Source: Gordonia insulae
GTDB taxonomy: Bacteria > Actinomycetota > Actinomycetes > Mycobacteriales > Mycobacteriaceae
NCBI RefSeq assembly: GCF_003855095.1
Contig: NZ_CP033972.1
Span: 2,790,001-2,854,000 of the forward strand
Reading direction: 5' to 3'
Length of the DNA: 64,000 nt
In this document: positions 25,684-35,016 of the stretch, in pieces
How positions within the stretch are numbered: position 1 is the first letter of the stretch
Layout: every line of letters starts with the position of its first letter
Program-made: the position numbers and the translations under genes
The notes under the pieces: generated by a model
Databases searched by the model: none
What the model saw: the letters and a program-made list of their open reading frames with translations, nothing else
What the model was told of the DNA's origin: nothing

Positions 25684-25703
25684 GGAGCGGTGCGCGCCGG
25701 ACA

Positions 25704-25740
25704 CTGTGTGGAGAGCATGCGCCGCGCTCACTCCCCACAG
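25704..25740. terminator. Hairpin between convergent VWA and echA genes
   Basis: CTGTGTGGAG (25704-25713) pairs with CTCCCCACAG (25731-25740) with one G-T type mismatch, in the 65-base gap between convergent stops. Confidence 0.5.
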
Positions 25741-25748
25741 ACCGGAAC

Positions 25749-26525
25749 TCAGCTGTGCGTGAACGTCGGGTCCCGCTTCTCGACGAACGCGGCCATGCCC
25801 TCGGTCTGGTCGTCGGTGGCAAAGGTCGAGTAGAACAGCGCGCGCTCGGCGCGAATCCCTTCGGCCAGAGCGGACTCGAAGGCTCGGTTGACCGCGTCCT
25901 TGGCCAGCGACGCCGCGATGAAGGATTTCGACGCGATCGTCGCGGCGACCTCCTTGGCCGTCGTGAGGCAGTCCTCGGCCGGCACCACGCGCGACACCAG
26001 ACCGAGCTTGTCGGCCTCATCGACCTTCATGTTCCGGCCGGTGAGGATCATGTCCATGGCCTTGGCCTTGCCGACAGCACGCGTGAGTCGTTGTGAGCCA
26101 CCGATTCCCGGGATCACGCCGAGATTGATCTCGGGCTGCCCGAAGACGGCGTTGTCGCCGGCGATGAGGATGTCACAGATCATCGCCAGCTCGCAGCCAC
26201 CGCCGAGCGCATATCCGGTGACAGCGGCGACGACGGGCGTGCGCAGTCGAGAAAGGTCGTCCCACGCACCGAAGAACTGTTCGGAGATGACGTCGCTGTA
26301 GGTCTTGGACGACATCTCCTTGATGTCGGCGCCGGCGGCGAACGCACGCTCCGATCCGGTGATGACGATCGCGCCGATCCCCGGGTCCTTGTCGAACTCG
26401 GTTGCGGCGCCGACGACCTCGGTCATCACAGTGGTGTTCAACGCGTTGAGCGCCTTGGGCCGGTTCAGTGTGATGACACCGACCCGCCCGTCGCGCTCGA
26501 CGATGATCGTCTCGTGATCAGACAC
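25749..26525 (-). CDS. echA8: Enoyl-CoA hydratase (EchA8-like)
   Basis: A 258-residue crotonase starting at GTG 26525, overlapping the upstream gene by eight bases. The oxyanion hole is formed by [10 protein letters not shown] and [15 protein letters not shown]; the two catalytic Glu are in GCELAM and [12 protein letters not shown]. It hydrates trans-2-enoyl-CoA to 3-hydroxyacyl-CoA in general beta-oxidation. The pair echA9-echA8 and the lengths mirror M. tuberculosis Rv1071c-Rv1070c. Confidence 0.88.
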   Translation of the reverse strand: MSDHETIIVERDGRVGVITLNRPKALNALNTTVMTEVVGAATEFDKDPGIGAIVITGSERAFAAGADIKEMSSKTYSDVISEQFFGAWDDLSRLRTPVVAAVTGYALGGGCELAMICDILIAGDNAVFGQPEINLGVIPGIGGSQRLTRAVGKAKAMDMILTGRNMKVDEADKLGLVSRVVPAEDCLTTAKEVAATIASKSFIAASLAKDAVNRAFESALAEGIRAERALFYSTFATDDQTEGMAAFVEKRDPTFTHS

Positions 26526-27615
26526 TCGAATCCTCCTGTGGTGCAGCGTTGATGGTCAGCTCCAGATCATCCGGGAGCGGTGCGAAGTAGGCATCGACCT
26601 CGGCCGTCGGGACGTCGCGGTGCTCGGCGTGGCGCCACGACGGGGTGCGGTCCTTGTCGATGACCTGGGCACGAATCCCCTCGGCCATGTCCGGATGCAG
26701 CAGGCTGCGCAACGACACGCGGTACTCACGCTGGAGCGTCTCGGCCAGGGTGGGCTTCTCGTCACGCAGCGAGCGGAGTGTGACTGCCAGGGCCGTCGGG
26801 CTCTTCGCCGCGATCGAGGCGGCGGTCTTGTCGGCCTCCTCGGTGCCGACCGCACGGCAACGCTCGATGATCTCGGCCACCGTGTCGGCCGCGAACGCAT
26901 CACGAATCCAGTCGCGTCGGCCTTCGACCGCGGACTCCGGCGGCTCCTGCGCATACTTCGCCAGGGCGTCTGCCGGTCCCGTCTCGCCGACGGTCCGCAG
27001 GAATGCGTCCAGGTCGTCGGCGGCGACGAAGTGATCGGCCAGGCCGAGCGCGAGTGCATCGGCGCCCGACAGGTGTGTCGCGGTGAGTCCGGCGTACACA
27101 CCCAGATTGTCCGGGACCCGGGCGAGCAGATGGGTGCCACCGACGTCGGGCACGAAGCCGATTCCGACCTCGGGCATCGCGAGGCGCGTGCGGTCGGTGA
27201 CGACGCGGGTGTTGGCGTGGGCGGAGATCCCGACGCCACCACCCATGACGATGCCGTCCATGATGGCGATGTACGGCTTCGGGTACCGCGCGATGTCGGC
27301 GTTGAGGCGGTACTCGTCGGCCCAGAAGAGGGCGGAGGCGCACGCGGCCGCCTCGTCATCACCGGCGTTCGAACCGCTCAGAGCGGAGGCATCGCGGTGG
27401 ATGGCGACGATGTCGCCACCGGCACAGAGCCCGCGCTCACCGGCACCGACGAGCACGACGGCGTTCACGTCACGCTCGGCGGCCCAGCCGCGTAGCAGTT
27501 CGTCCATCGCGGTGACCATCGGGTGGTCGAGCGCGTTGATCGACTTGGGACGGTTCAATGTCAGGGTCGCGACCCCGGCGTCGACCGCAGACAGCACAGA
27601 TGGTTCGACCGTCAT
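26518..27615 (-). CDS. echA9: 3-hydroxyisobutyryl-CoA hydrolase/enoyl-CoA hydratase family protein (EchA9-like)
   Basis: A 365-residue crotonase-fold protein starting at ATG 27615 behind [20 protein letters not shown], the oxyanion [18 protein letters not shown] and the catalytic [20 protein letters not shown] are all typical of 3-hydroxyisobutyryl-CoA hydrolases (valine catabolism). The C-terminal extension with [29 protein letters not shown] is the usual HIBCH segment. Co-transcribed with the echA8-like gene. Confidence 0.88.
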   Translation of the reverse strand: MTVEPSVLSAVDAGVATLTLNRPKSINALDHPMVTAMDELLRGWAAERDVNAVVLVGAGERGLCAGGDIVAIHRDASALSGSNAGDDEAAACASALFWADEYRLNADIARYPKPYIAIMDGIVMGGGVGISAHANTRVVTDRTRLAMPEVGIGFVPDVGGTHLLARVPDNLGVYAGLTATHLSGADALALGLADHFVAADDLDAFLRTVGETGPADALAKYAQEPPESAVEGRRDWIRDAFAADTVAEIIERCRAVGTEEADKTAASIAAKSPTALAVTLRSLRDEKPTLAETLQREYRVSLRSLLHPDMAEGIRAQVIDKDRTPSWRHAEHRDVPTAEVDAYFAPLPDDLELTINAAPQEDSSV

Positions 27616-27713
27616 GACCTGGTCTCCTCGCACGATTGTCCGGTTACGTCACCGATAGTTGCATATCCTAGTAAAGGAGTACAGAGGGCGCCCCGTCGCC
27701 CCATCGCGACCGA

Positions 27714-28166
27714 TCAGGGACGGGTCCGGACGAGCACCTCGATGACGGTGGTCAGCACCGTGCGCTCATCCTGATGCTCCAGCGCACCGGTCGCCGTCAC
27801 CAGCGCGCGGCCCCGGTGGTCGACGACGATGTCGTCGATGGTCATCGAGCCGGTGAGGGTGTCCCCCGGGCGCACGGGCCGACGGAACTCGACGTCGACG
27901 AGCCGTCGGCCCGCGATCACCTGCCAGTCACCGAATGCACCCTGTACCGCGAGCCGCTGGAAGATCGCCAGGGTGTGGATGCCGCTGGCGATCAAACCGC
28001 CGAACGCACCGCTCGCCGCCGCCGCGGCGTCGACGTGGAAGCTCTGCGGATCCCACTGCCGCGCGAAGTCGACGAGTTCGTCCTCGCTGACGAAGTACGA
28101 GCCGAGCGGGTACACGTGTCCGATCCGGAGGTCATCGGCGTAGGCGGGGCGCGGGGTCTCGTTCAC
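27714..28166 (-). CDS. MaoC-family dehydratase
   Basis: About 150 residues with a single hot-dog fold. GTG 28166 fits the domain; a longer start at 28247 would add an unlikely Arg/Pro-rich tail. DFARQWDPQSFHVDAAAAASGAFGGLIASGIHTLAI is the hydratase-2 motif with Asp and His, and the YPLGSYFVSEDEL start is typical. It probably hydrates an enoyl-CoA. It stands alone, divergent from the aldehyde dehydrogenase. Confidence 0.8.
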   Translation of the reverse strand: MNETPRPAYADDLRIGHVYPLGSYFVSEDELVDFARQWDPQSFHVDAAAAASGAFGGLIASGIHTLAIFQRLAVQGAFGDWQVIAGRRLVDVEFRRPVRPGDTLTGSMTIDDIVVDHRGRALVTATGALEHQDERTVLTTVIEVLVRTRP

Positions 28167-28356
28167 AGTTCGAAGGCTATCCGCAGGCGATGACACCAGG
28201 GGTCGGGGTGGCCGACGCCCCGGCCCGACCCGTGCGCGATCCGACAAGGATTCATGCGCATCCGTGCAAGTATCCGCGGTCCCTGGTGCCCAGACTTGCG
28301 GCAGCGGTCACAACCGAGCGTCGTGACCGATCTGTACCTCTGAGGCAAGGAGAACC

Positions 28357-29844
28357 ATGACTGCGGTAGATGACACGAGGGTGGCTGCGGCACTGCCGGA
28401 TTCGACGGCGACAGAACTCTTCGTCGACGGACGGTGGCGTGCCGCCGCCGGGGGCGCGAGCTTCAATGACCTCAACCCGGCGACCGAGGAGTTGCTCGCG
28501 ACGGTCGCCGCCGCCACCGCATCCGACGTCGACGACGCGGTGCGATCCGCCCGGAGGGCACTGTCGGGTGAGTGGGCGGCGATGCCCGGGGCCGTGCGGG
28601 GCAAGATCCTCAACGCGGTCGCCGATCTCATCGAACGCGACGGGGATCTGCTCGCCCGTCTCGAGGCCCTCGACATCGGCAAGCCGGTCGGCCAGCCCTC
28701 GATGCTCGACATCCCCAACGCAGCAGCCACTTTCCGGCATTTCGCGGGCTGGGCGGACAAGATCACCGGTCAGACAATCCCCACGGCCGGCTACTTTGGT
28801 CAGCCCACCCACTCCTACACGGTGCGTGAGCCGGTGGGCGTCATCGGCGCGATCATCCCGTGGAACACCCCGCTGATGATCACCGCGTGGAAGCTGGCCC
28901 CCGCCTTGGCCGCCGGCAACACCGTCGTGGTCAAGCCACCGGAGGACGCCCCGCTGTCCATCCTGCATCTGGGCCGGCTCCTGCAGGAGGCCGGCGTACC
29001 CGATGGTGTGGTCAACATCGTGCCCGGGCTCGGCGATGTGGCCGGGGAAGCCCTGGTGACCCACCCGGACGTGGACAAGATCAGCTTCACCGGATCCCCA
29101 CGCGTCGGCCGGCACATCGCCAAGGCCGCGGCCGACACCTTCAAACGCACGACCCTGGAGCTGGGTGGCAAGTCACCCCAGATCATCCTCGCCGACGCCG
29201 ACGTCGAGGCGGCCGTCAACGGAACCGCCATGGGGCTGTTCTTCAACCAGGGCGAGGTGTGCGCCGCCGGCACCCGAGTGCTCGTGCACCGGTCGCTCTA
29301 CGACCAGGTGGTCGAGGGTCTGGCCGCGGCAGCGAGCGCGCAGGTCCTCGGCGATCCGCTGGATCCGGGCACCACGATGGGCGCCCTGGTCAATGCCAAG
29401 CAGCGCGACACCGTGCTGGAGTACATCGCGGCGGGCACCCGCGAGGGTGCACGCATCGTCGCCGGTGGCGAGAAGGGTTCCGGCACCGGCTTCTTCGTGC
29501 AGCCGACGATCTTCGCCGATGCGACCAACGAGATGACCATCGCCCGCGAGGAGATCTTCGGCCCCGTCGGCACGGTCATCCCGTTCGACGACGTCGACGA
29601 CGCCATCCGGATCGCCAACGACACCGATTACGGTCTCGCCGCGAGCATCTGGACCCGCGACGTCTCCTTCGCCCATTCGCTGGCGTCGAAGGTCCGCGCG
29701 GGTGCTGTGTGGATCAACGGATGGGCCGCGATCGATCCCGCCCTGCCGTGGGGCGGCATGAAGACCAGCGGTGTCGGCCGCGAACTCGGCTGGGCCGGGA
29801 TCGTCGCCAACACCGAGGAGAAGGTCGTCACCGTCGTCCTCTGA
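28357..29844 (+). CDS. NAD-dependent aldehyde dehydrogenase
   Basis: A 495-residue ALDH-superfamily enzyme behind AAGGAG. Motifs are IIPWNTPLMITAWKLAPALAAGNTVVVKP (cofactor, near 160-190), the general base Glu in LELGGKSP near 268, and the nucleophile Cys in NQGEVCAAGTR near 302, then EEIFGPVGTVIPF. It oxidises an aldehyde to a carboxylate. The NDMA-dependent alcohol dehydrogenase follows 28 bases on, so the pair should convert an alcohol to an acid. An inverted repeat CGGTCAC/GTGACCG at 28305-28329 lies upstream and may be an operator. Confidence 0.9.
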   Translation: MTAVDDTRVAAALPDSTATELFVDGRWRAAAGGASFNDLNPATEELLATVAAATASDVDDAVRSARRALSGEWAAMPGAVRGKILNAVADLIERDGDLLARLEALDIGKPVGQPSMLDIPNAAATFRHFAGWADKITGQTIPTAGYFGQPTHSYTVREPVGVIGAIIPWNTPLMITAWKLAPALAAGNTVVVKPPEDAPLSILHLGRLLQEAGVPDGVVNIVPGLGDVAGEALVTHPDVDKISFTGSPRVGRHIAKAAADTFKRTTLELGGKSPQIILADADVEAAVNGTAMGLFFNQGEVCAAGTRVLVHRSLYDQVVEGLAAAASAQVLGDPLDPGTTMGALVNAKQRDTVLEYIAAGTREGARIVAGGEKGSGTGFFVQPTIFADATNEMTIAREEIFGPVGTVIPFDDVDDAIRIANDTDYGLAASIWTRDVSFAHSLASKVRAGAVWINGWAAIDPALPWGGMKTSGVGRELGWAGIVANTEEKVVTVVL

Positions 29845-29872
29845 CGGTGACCACGAGAAGGAGACACGAATC

Positions 29873-30985
29873 ATGAAGACCCAAGCAGCAGTTCTGTGGG
29901 AGCCCGGTCAGTCCTGGCAGATCGAGGAACTAGTCCTCGACGCCCCGAAGTACGGTGAGGTGAAGGTCGAGCTGGCCGCGTCCGGCATGTGCCATTCGGA
30001 CGAGCACGTCCGCGACGGCAGCGTCCCGGTCGGGATGTACCCCTACATCGGCGGGCACGAGGGCGCCGGTGTGGTCACCGAGATCGGCCGGGGTGTGACG
30101 ACCGTCGAGGTCGGCGACCATGTGGCACTCGGGTTCATCCCGGCGTGCGGTCGGTGCCCGTCGTGCGCGACCGGCAGGTCCAGCATCTGTGACCTCGGTG
30201 CGAATCTCCTTGCCGGCGTGCAGCTCTCCGACGGCACCGCTCGGCATCACGTGAACGGACAGGATGCCGGACTGATGTGCCTGCTCGGCACCTTCGCCCC
30301 GGTCACCGTGGTGAACGAGGCGTCGTGCGTCAAGCTCACGAAGGACATCCCGCTGGACAAGGCGGCACTGGTCGGCTGCGGCGTCACGACCGGATGGGGT
30401 TCGTCGGTCTATGCGGCGGAGGTGTCAGCCGGCGAGACGGTCGTCGTCCTCGGTATGGGTGGTGTCGGGTGTGGCGCCGTCCAGGGAGCCGCGCTGGCCG
30501 GCGCCCGGCACGTCGTGCTCGTCGATCCGTCTCCGTTCAAACGCGATCAGGCCAAGGTGTTCGGGGCGACCCATGCCGTGGCCTCGATCGACGAGGCGCT
30601 CGCACTGCTGCAGGACATCACCTGGGGACAGCTCGCCGATAAAGTGCTCATCACCGTCGACGTCGCCGACGGTGCACTCATCGCGCCGGCGATGAGCCTG
30701 GTCGCGAAAGGTGGTATCTGCGTGCAGGTCTCGGTCGGTGATCTGACCCAGACCGACGTGAGCCTGAGCCTGTTCGACCTCACCGCCATGCGCAAGACAC
30801 TCAAGGGGGCTTGGTTCGGCAACGCCAACATCCGTTTCGACATCCCCCACCTGCTGCGTCTGTACATGGAGGGCCATCTCAAGCTCGACGAGATGATCAC
30901 CCGCACCTACACGCTCGATCAGGTGAACGAGGGGTACGAGGCGATGCGCAAGGCGGAGAACGTCCGCGGCGTGATCATGTACTGA
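29873..30985 (+). CDS. NDMA-dependent (mycofactocin-linked) alcohol dehydrogenase
   Basis: A 370-residue zinc-dependent medium-chain dehydrogenase starting at ATG 29873 after AGAAGGAGA. Catalytic zinc ligands lie in GMCHSDEH and GGHEGAG; the structural zinc cysteines are in CGRCPSCATGRSSICDLG; the NAD fold is VLGMGGVGCGAV. The ANLLAGVQLSDGTARHHVNGQDAGLMCLLGTFAP stretch is characteristic of NDMA-dependent alcohol dehydrogenases, whose NAD is not exchanged and which depend on mycofactocin. It forms an operon with the ALDH. The stop lies 30 bases before a large inverted repeat. Confidence 0.88.
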   Translation: MKTQAAVLWEPGQSWQIEELVLDAPKYGEVKVELAASGMCHSDEHVRDGSVPVGMYPYIGGHEGAGVVTEIGRGVTTVEVGDHVALGFIPACGRCPSCATGRSSICDLGANLLAGVQLSDGTARHHVNGQDAGLMCLLGTFAPVTVVNEASCVKLTKDIPLDKAALVGCGVTTGWGSSVYAAEVSAGETVVVLGMGGVGCGAVQGAALAGARHVVLVDPSPFKRDQAKVFGATHAVASIDEALALLQDITWGQLADKVLITVDVADGALIAPAMSLVAKGGICVQVSVGDLTQTDVSLSLFDLTAMRKTLKGAWFGNANIRFDIPHLLRLYMEGHLKLDEMITRTYTLDQVNEGYEAMRKAENVRGVIMY

Positions 30986-31014
30986 TATCGCTCAGGGACG
31001 TCCACGACCACGTG

Positions 31015-31087
31015 ACGGTTCGTCCCCCGGGTATTCCATCGTCCCCGTCTACGCGGAGGAGGAATCGATACCCGGGGGACGAACCGT
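31015..31087. terminator. 20-bp perfect inverted repeat, convergent terminator
   Basis: Bases 31015-31034 are the exact reverse complement of 31068-31087, with a 33-base loop. It follows the ADH stop by 30 bases, and the right arm is coding sequence for the AraC C-terminus, with the AraC stop in the loop. Function as a bidirectional terminator is inferred. Confidence 0.6.
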
Positions 31088-32035
31088 GCGGCTTTCCCGG
31101 AACTGCCGCGGCGACATCCCGTACGTGCTCTTGAACAGCCGCGAGAAGTGTGCTGCGTCGACCAATCCGTTGGCGGCGCAGATCGATCCGACACTGCGAT
31201 GTAGCTGGGCCGGGTCGGCGAGGTCGCGGCGGCAGCGTTCGAGCCGACGCTGCCGGATGAAGCCCGCGACGGTGTGCCCGTCGTGGGCGAAGAGTTTCTG
31301 AAGGTACCGCACCGACACGTGGTGGTGCGCGGCCACCATCGCGGGCGACAACCCGCTGTCGCTGAGGTTGCCCTCGATGTACGACCGCGCCGACAACAAC
31401 ACGGTCTCCCCTGCCCCCAACGTGTCGTCGGGAGCGGAGGCCCGCAACGCCGCACTGACCAGGTCCGCGACGGCATCGCCCACCAGGGGCGACGAGCACG
31501 CACCCGACCCCGACAAGGCCTGCGACCGTAGCGACACGAGCATCGGCGTGATCAACGCCCCGATACCGGTGCTCGACGTGATCGTGCGGGCGGTCCCCTC
31601 GTGGAGCTCGCCATCTGTCACCCGCAGCGACGCGCGCGGGATGACCGCGACGAGCATGTCGAACGAGTCGCCGAGCGCGAGGTCATATCGTTCACTGGTG
31701 TCATAGATCGCCAGATCGCCCGCACTGAGCCGGGCCTCCCGATCATGCTGTGACACCGTTGAAGTCCCGCGCATCTGCACGCCCACCTTGATGACGCCGG
31801 GATCGGATCGTCGGATCGTCGATGCGGACCGCCGCACGTGCACACGCTCGCCGACCACGTCCGACAACTGCAACTCACCGAGTCCGACGCTCGACAACCC
31901 GCCCCGGAACCCGATCGTCTGACCTGCCATCGGCGCAGCATCGAGCGGCACGAAGGCCTCGGATATCGCCGCTCGCCATCGGTCGAAACCGATGTCCCGC
32001 AGCGGTTCGTCGGCATGTGTGCGCGTCGCGATCAT
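31049..32035 (-). CDS. AraC-family transcriptional regulator
   Basis: A 328-residue protein. The N-terminal 190 residues fit the AraC-binding-like effector domain (RSDPGVIKVGVQMRGTSTVSQHDREARLSAGDLAIYDTSERYDL). The C-terminal 100 residues form the two-helix-turn-helix DNA-binding domain, ending AANGLVDAAHFSRLFKSTYGMSPRQFR. This type is common near aldehyde/alcohol dehydrogenase and aromatic genes in rhodococci. ATG 32035 lies only four bases after the paaK stop, with AAGGA inside paaK, so it may be read with the paa operon, while its 3' end faces the ADH. Confidence 0.87.
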   Translation of the reverse strand: MIATRTHADEPLRDIGFDRWRAAISEAFVPLDAAPMAGQTIGFRGGLSSVGLGELQLSDVVGERVHVRRSASTIRRSDPGVIKVGVQMRGTSTVSQHDREARLSAGDLAIYDTSERYDLALGDSFDMLVAVIPRASLRVTDGELHEGTARTITSSTGIGALITPMLVSLRSQALSGSGACSSPLVGDAVADLVSAALRASAPDDTLGAGETVLLSARSYIEGNLSDSGLSPAMVAAHHHVSVRYLQKLFAHDGHTVAGFIRQRRLERCRRDLADPAQLHRSVGSICAANGLVDAAHFSRLFKSTYGMSPRQFRESRTVRPPGIDSSSA

Positions 32036-32039
32036 CGCA

Positions 32040-33353
32040 TCAGTCCTTCGGCCGGTTGTCCACCAATCGCCGGGCCTTCCCGGTGGAACGCTGCAACGTG
32101 CCCGGAGCGGCGATGGCCACGTCCACGGTAACGCCGATCCGATTCTTGATGAGCTTCTTCAGCGAGGCAGCCGCCGCGACGTGCTGCTCGCTCGCGACCT
32201 CGGGGCGATACTCGACGTGCACGGTGAGGGTGTCCATCCGGCCCGGACGGTCGAGAACGCACTGGAACTGCGGCGCCAGTGCCGGCTCGGTCAGGATCAG
32301 CTCCTCGATCTGCGTCGGGAACAGATTTACCCCGCGCAGAATGATCATGTCGTCGCTGCGGCCGGTGATCTTCTGGATCCGACGCATCGTCCGCGCCGTC
32401 CCCGGCAACAACCGGGTCAGATCACGGGTGCGATAACGCACGATCGGCATGGCCTCCTTGGTGAGCGAGGTGAACACGAGTTCGCCCTCCTCCCCGTCGG
32501 GCAGGACCTCACCCGTCATGGGATCGATGATCTCCGGGTAGAAATGGTCTTCCCAGATGTGCAGGCCGTCCTTGGTCTCCACACATTCCTGTGCCACACC
32601 GGGTCCCATCACCTCGGACAGACCGTAGATGTCGACGGCGTCCATACCGAGTTGCTGCTCGAGTTCCCGACGCATCTGTTCGGTCCAGGGTTCGGCACCG
32701 AACACGCCCGTGCGCAACGAGGTGGCCGCGGGATCGATGCCCTTGGCGATCATGGCGTCGAGGATGGTCAGCATGTACGACGGCGTCACCATGATGGCGT
32801 CCGGCGCGAAGTCCTCGATGAGCTGGATCTGCCGGTCGGTCATCCCGCCCGACATCGGGATCACCGTGCAGCCCAATCGTTCCGCACCGTAGTGCGCACC
32901 CAGCCCACCGGTGAAGAGCCCGTACCCGTAGGCGACGTGCACCTTGTCGGTGGGTCGTACGCCCGCCGCCCGCAGACTACGCGCCACGAGGTCGGCCCAG
33001 TTGTCCAGATCGTTGGTCGTGTAGCCGACGACGGTGGGCCGTCCGGTGGTCCCCGACGACGCGTGGATGCGCGACACCCGGTCCTGCGGGACGGCGAGCA
33101 TCCCGAACGGGTAGTTCTCGCGAAGATCGGCCTTGCCCGTGAACGGGAACAGCGACAGATCCGACAGTTCCTTCAGATCCGACGGATGAACCCCCTTCTC
33201 GTCGAACGCATTCCGGTAGTGCGCCACGTTGTCGTAGGCATGCTGCAGCGACCAGCGCAACCGGTCGAGCTGCAGCGCGGCGATCCGATCGCGCGACGCG
33301 AACTCGATGTCGGCGGTGTCATGGGCCTCAGGGGCTGGCAGGGTGCTGGTCAT
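32040..33353 (-). CDS. paaK: Phenylacetate-CoA ligase
   Basis: A 437-residue ANL-family ligase that activates phenylacetate to phenylacetyl-CoA, the entry step of the pathway. The P-loop is HASSGTTGRPTVVGYT near residue 95; SEVMGPGVAQECVETKDGLHIWEDHFYPEI is the PaaK substrate region; RTRDLTRLLPG and GRSDDMIILRGVNLFP (A8) follow, with a C-terminal AMP-binding subdomain. Last paa gene of the paaABCDEK operon, 32 bases after paaE. Confidence 0.95.
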   Translation of the reverse strand: MTSTLPAPEAHDTADIEFASRDRIAALQLDRLRWSLQHAYDNVAHYRNAFDEKGVHPSDLKELSDLSLFPFTGKADLRENYPFGMLAVPQDRVSRIHASSGTTGRPTVVGYTTNDLDNWADLVARSLRAAGVRPTDKVHVAYGYGLFTGGLGAHYGAERLGCTVIPMSGGMTDRQIQLIEDFAPDAIMVTPSYMLTILDAMIAKGIDPAATSLRTGVFGAEPWTEQMRRELEQQLGMDAVDIYGLSEVMGPGVAQECVETKDGLHIWEDHFYPEIIDPMTGEVLPDGEEGELVFTSLTKEAMPIVRYRTRDLTRLLPGTARTMRRIQKITGRSDDMIILRGVNLFPTQIEELILTEPALAPQFQCVLDRPGRMDTLTVHVEYRPEVASEQHVAAAASLKKLIKNRIGVTVDVAIAAPGTLQRSTGKARRLVDNRPKD

Positions 33354-33385
33354 GGGGATCTCCAGGGATCTTCTCGGGTGGGGGT

Positions 33386-34498
33386 TCAGGCGTCGAAGTC
33401 GACGGTGACCTGGTCACCGACGGGGAAGGTCTGGCAGGTGAGGACGAATCCGTCGGCGACCTCGGAGTCCTCGAGCGCGTAGTTGCGACGCATGTCGACG
33501 TCGCCGCAGACGACCTTGGCGCGACACGTGCCGCACACGCCGCCCTTGCAGGCGAACGGCAGGTCCGAGCGCAGTTCCTCACCGGCGTCGAGGATCGACT
33601 CGTCGCGCGACAGGGTGCCGCTCACCGACCGGCCGTCGAGGACGATGGTGACCTCACTGGTCGGACCGGTCGTGCCGGGCTCACGGTGCTTCTCCTGCGG
33701 TGGCGGCGTCGCCTCGACGTAGAACAGTTCGAAGTGGATGCGGTCCTTCGGGATTCCGCGATCGGCGATGGCCTCCTGCGCGGTCTCGACCATACCGAGG
33801 GGTCCGCACAGCCAGAAGTGGTCGATGTCGGCGGTCGGCACCACGGAGTCGAGGATCTCGTCGAGCCGCTCGCGGTCGAGGCGGCCGCTGAACAGCTCCA
33901 CCTCACGCGGTTCGCGCGACAGCACGTGGATGACGTCGAGCCGGGGCCCATGGCGGTCTTTCAGGTCGGCGATGTCCTCGGCGAACATGACCGAGCGAGT
34001 GCGGCGGTTGGCGTAGATCAGTGTCACCTCCGCGCCCGGGTGTTCGAGCATGGACGCGGCGATGGACAGCATCGGTGTGATGCCCGAGCCGGCGGCGATC
34101 AGCAGGTGCCGCCCGCCGGCCGACGGGTCGGCGTGGAAGGTGCCCGACGGGGCCTGCACGTCGATGTGGTCGCCGGCACGGACATCGTGGACCAGCCAGC
34201 TGGAGAAGAGCCCACCGTTGACCTCGCGGACCCCCACCCGCGGTGACCGTCCGGCGGGAGCGCAGATCGAGTAGCTCCGGCGATGTTCGACCCCGTCGAC
34301 GGTGCGTCGTAGCGTCAACGACTGGCCCGGCCGGAAATCGAACTCCGACGACAGATCATTCGGGATGTCGAACCGGACCGCGACGGCGTCGTCGCAGAGC
34401 GGTTCGACGTCGGCGACGGTGAGCGTGTGGAATGCACGATCGTGCGGCATCGGGGCCGCGGGCACCGCGGTGGTCTCGAGGACCGGACTGCTCGACAT
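33386..34498 (-). CDS. paaE: Phenylacetyl-CoA epoxidase reductase subunit
   Basis: A 370-residue reductase that supplies electrons to the PaaABC(D) epoxidase. Domains in order: FAD-binding (RPGQSLTLRRT, RRSYSICAPAG), NAD-binding (GSGITPMLSIAAS, CGPLGMVETAQ), and a C-terminal [2Fe-2S] ferredoxin (CKGGVCGTCRAKVVCG ... CQTFP). The stop of paaD lies four bases away. It shares its fold with the frameshifted kshB at 1053-2110 but is a distinct paralog. Confidence 0.94.
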   Translation of the reverse strand: MSSSPVLETTAVPAAPMPHDRAFHTLTVADVEPLCDDAVAVRFDIPNDLSSEFDFRPGQSLTLRRTVDGVEHRRSYSICAPAGRSPRVGVREVNGGLFSSWLVHDVRAGDHIDVQAPSGTFHADPSAGGRHLLIAAGSGITPMLSIAASMLEHPGAEVTLIYANRRTRSVMFAEDIADLKDRHGPRLDVIHVLSREPREVELFSGRLDRERLDEILDSVVPTADIDHFWLCGPLGMVETAQEAIADRGIPKDRIHFELFYVEATPPPQEKHREPGTTGPTSEVTIVLDGRSVSGTLSRDESILDAGEELRSDLPFACKGGVCGTCRAKVVCGDVDMRRNYALEDSEVADGFVLTCQTFPVGDQVTVDFDA

Positions 34499-34502
34499 GT
34501 CC

Positions 34503-35015
34503 TCAGATCTCCTTCATGTGATCGAACGGTTCTGCACAGTCCTCGCACCGGTAGTGCGCCTTGCACAGGGTCGCACCGAACTCCGAGATCAGTTGTGTCT
34601 GTGCGGAACCGCATAGCGGGCAGGCGACCACGCGGGGACGCGCGATCAGGGTCAGCGGGATCGGTCCGGCGTCCGGCAGGGGGGCGCTCCCCGGTGGCGA
34701 GTAGCCGGCCGCGACGAGTTTGCGCCGGCCCTCGTCGGTGATCCAGTCGGTACTCCAGGCGGGCTGCAGACTGGTCCGGACCTCGACCGGCGAGCGGCCA
34801 TGCCGATGCAGGGCCGAGACGATGTCGTCGCGGATCGTGCCCATCGCCGGGCATCCCGAATAGGTGGGGGTGATGGTGACGGTCACCGCCCCGGTGGTCG
34901 AGTCCTCTGTGACGTCACGGATGATGCCCAGGTCCTCGAGCGTGACCATCGGCATCTCCGGGTCGAGAACCTCCCCGACGATCTCTCGCGGTGACAGTGC
35001 TGTCGCGCAGTACAT
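34503..35015 (-). CDS. paaD: Phenylacetyl-CoA epoxidase maturation subunit
   Basis: A 170-residue protein. The N-terminal MIP18/DUF59 fold includes VLDPEMPMVTLEDLGIIRDV and TPTYSGCPAMGTIRDDI. The C-terminal part has a Cys-rich zinc or Fe-S site, ACPLCGSAQTQLISEFGATLCKAHYRCEDCAEPFDHMK. ATG 35015 follows the paaC stop by one base and GGTGAG; longer readings extend into paaC. PaaD assists assembly of the epoxidase metal centre. Confidence 0.93.
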   Translation of the reverse strand: MYCATALSPREIVGEVLDPEMPMVTLEDLGIIRDVTEDSTTGAVTVTITPTYSGCPAMGTIRDDIVSALHRHGRSPVEVRTSLQPAWSTDWITDEGRRKLVAAGYSPPGSAPLPDAGPIPLTLIARPRVVACPLCGSAQTQLISEFGATLCKAHYRCEDCAEPFDHMKEI

Positions 35016-35016
35016 C

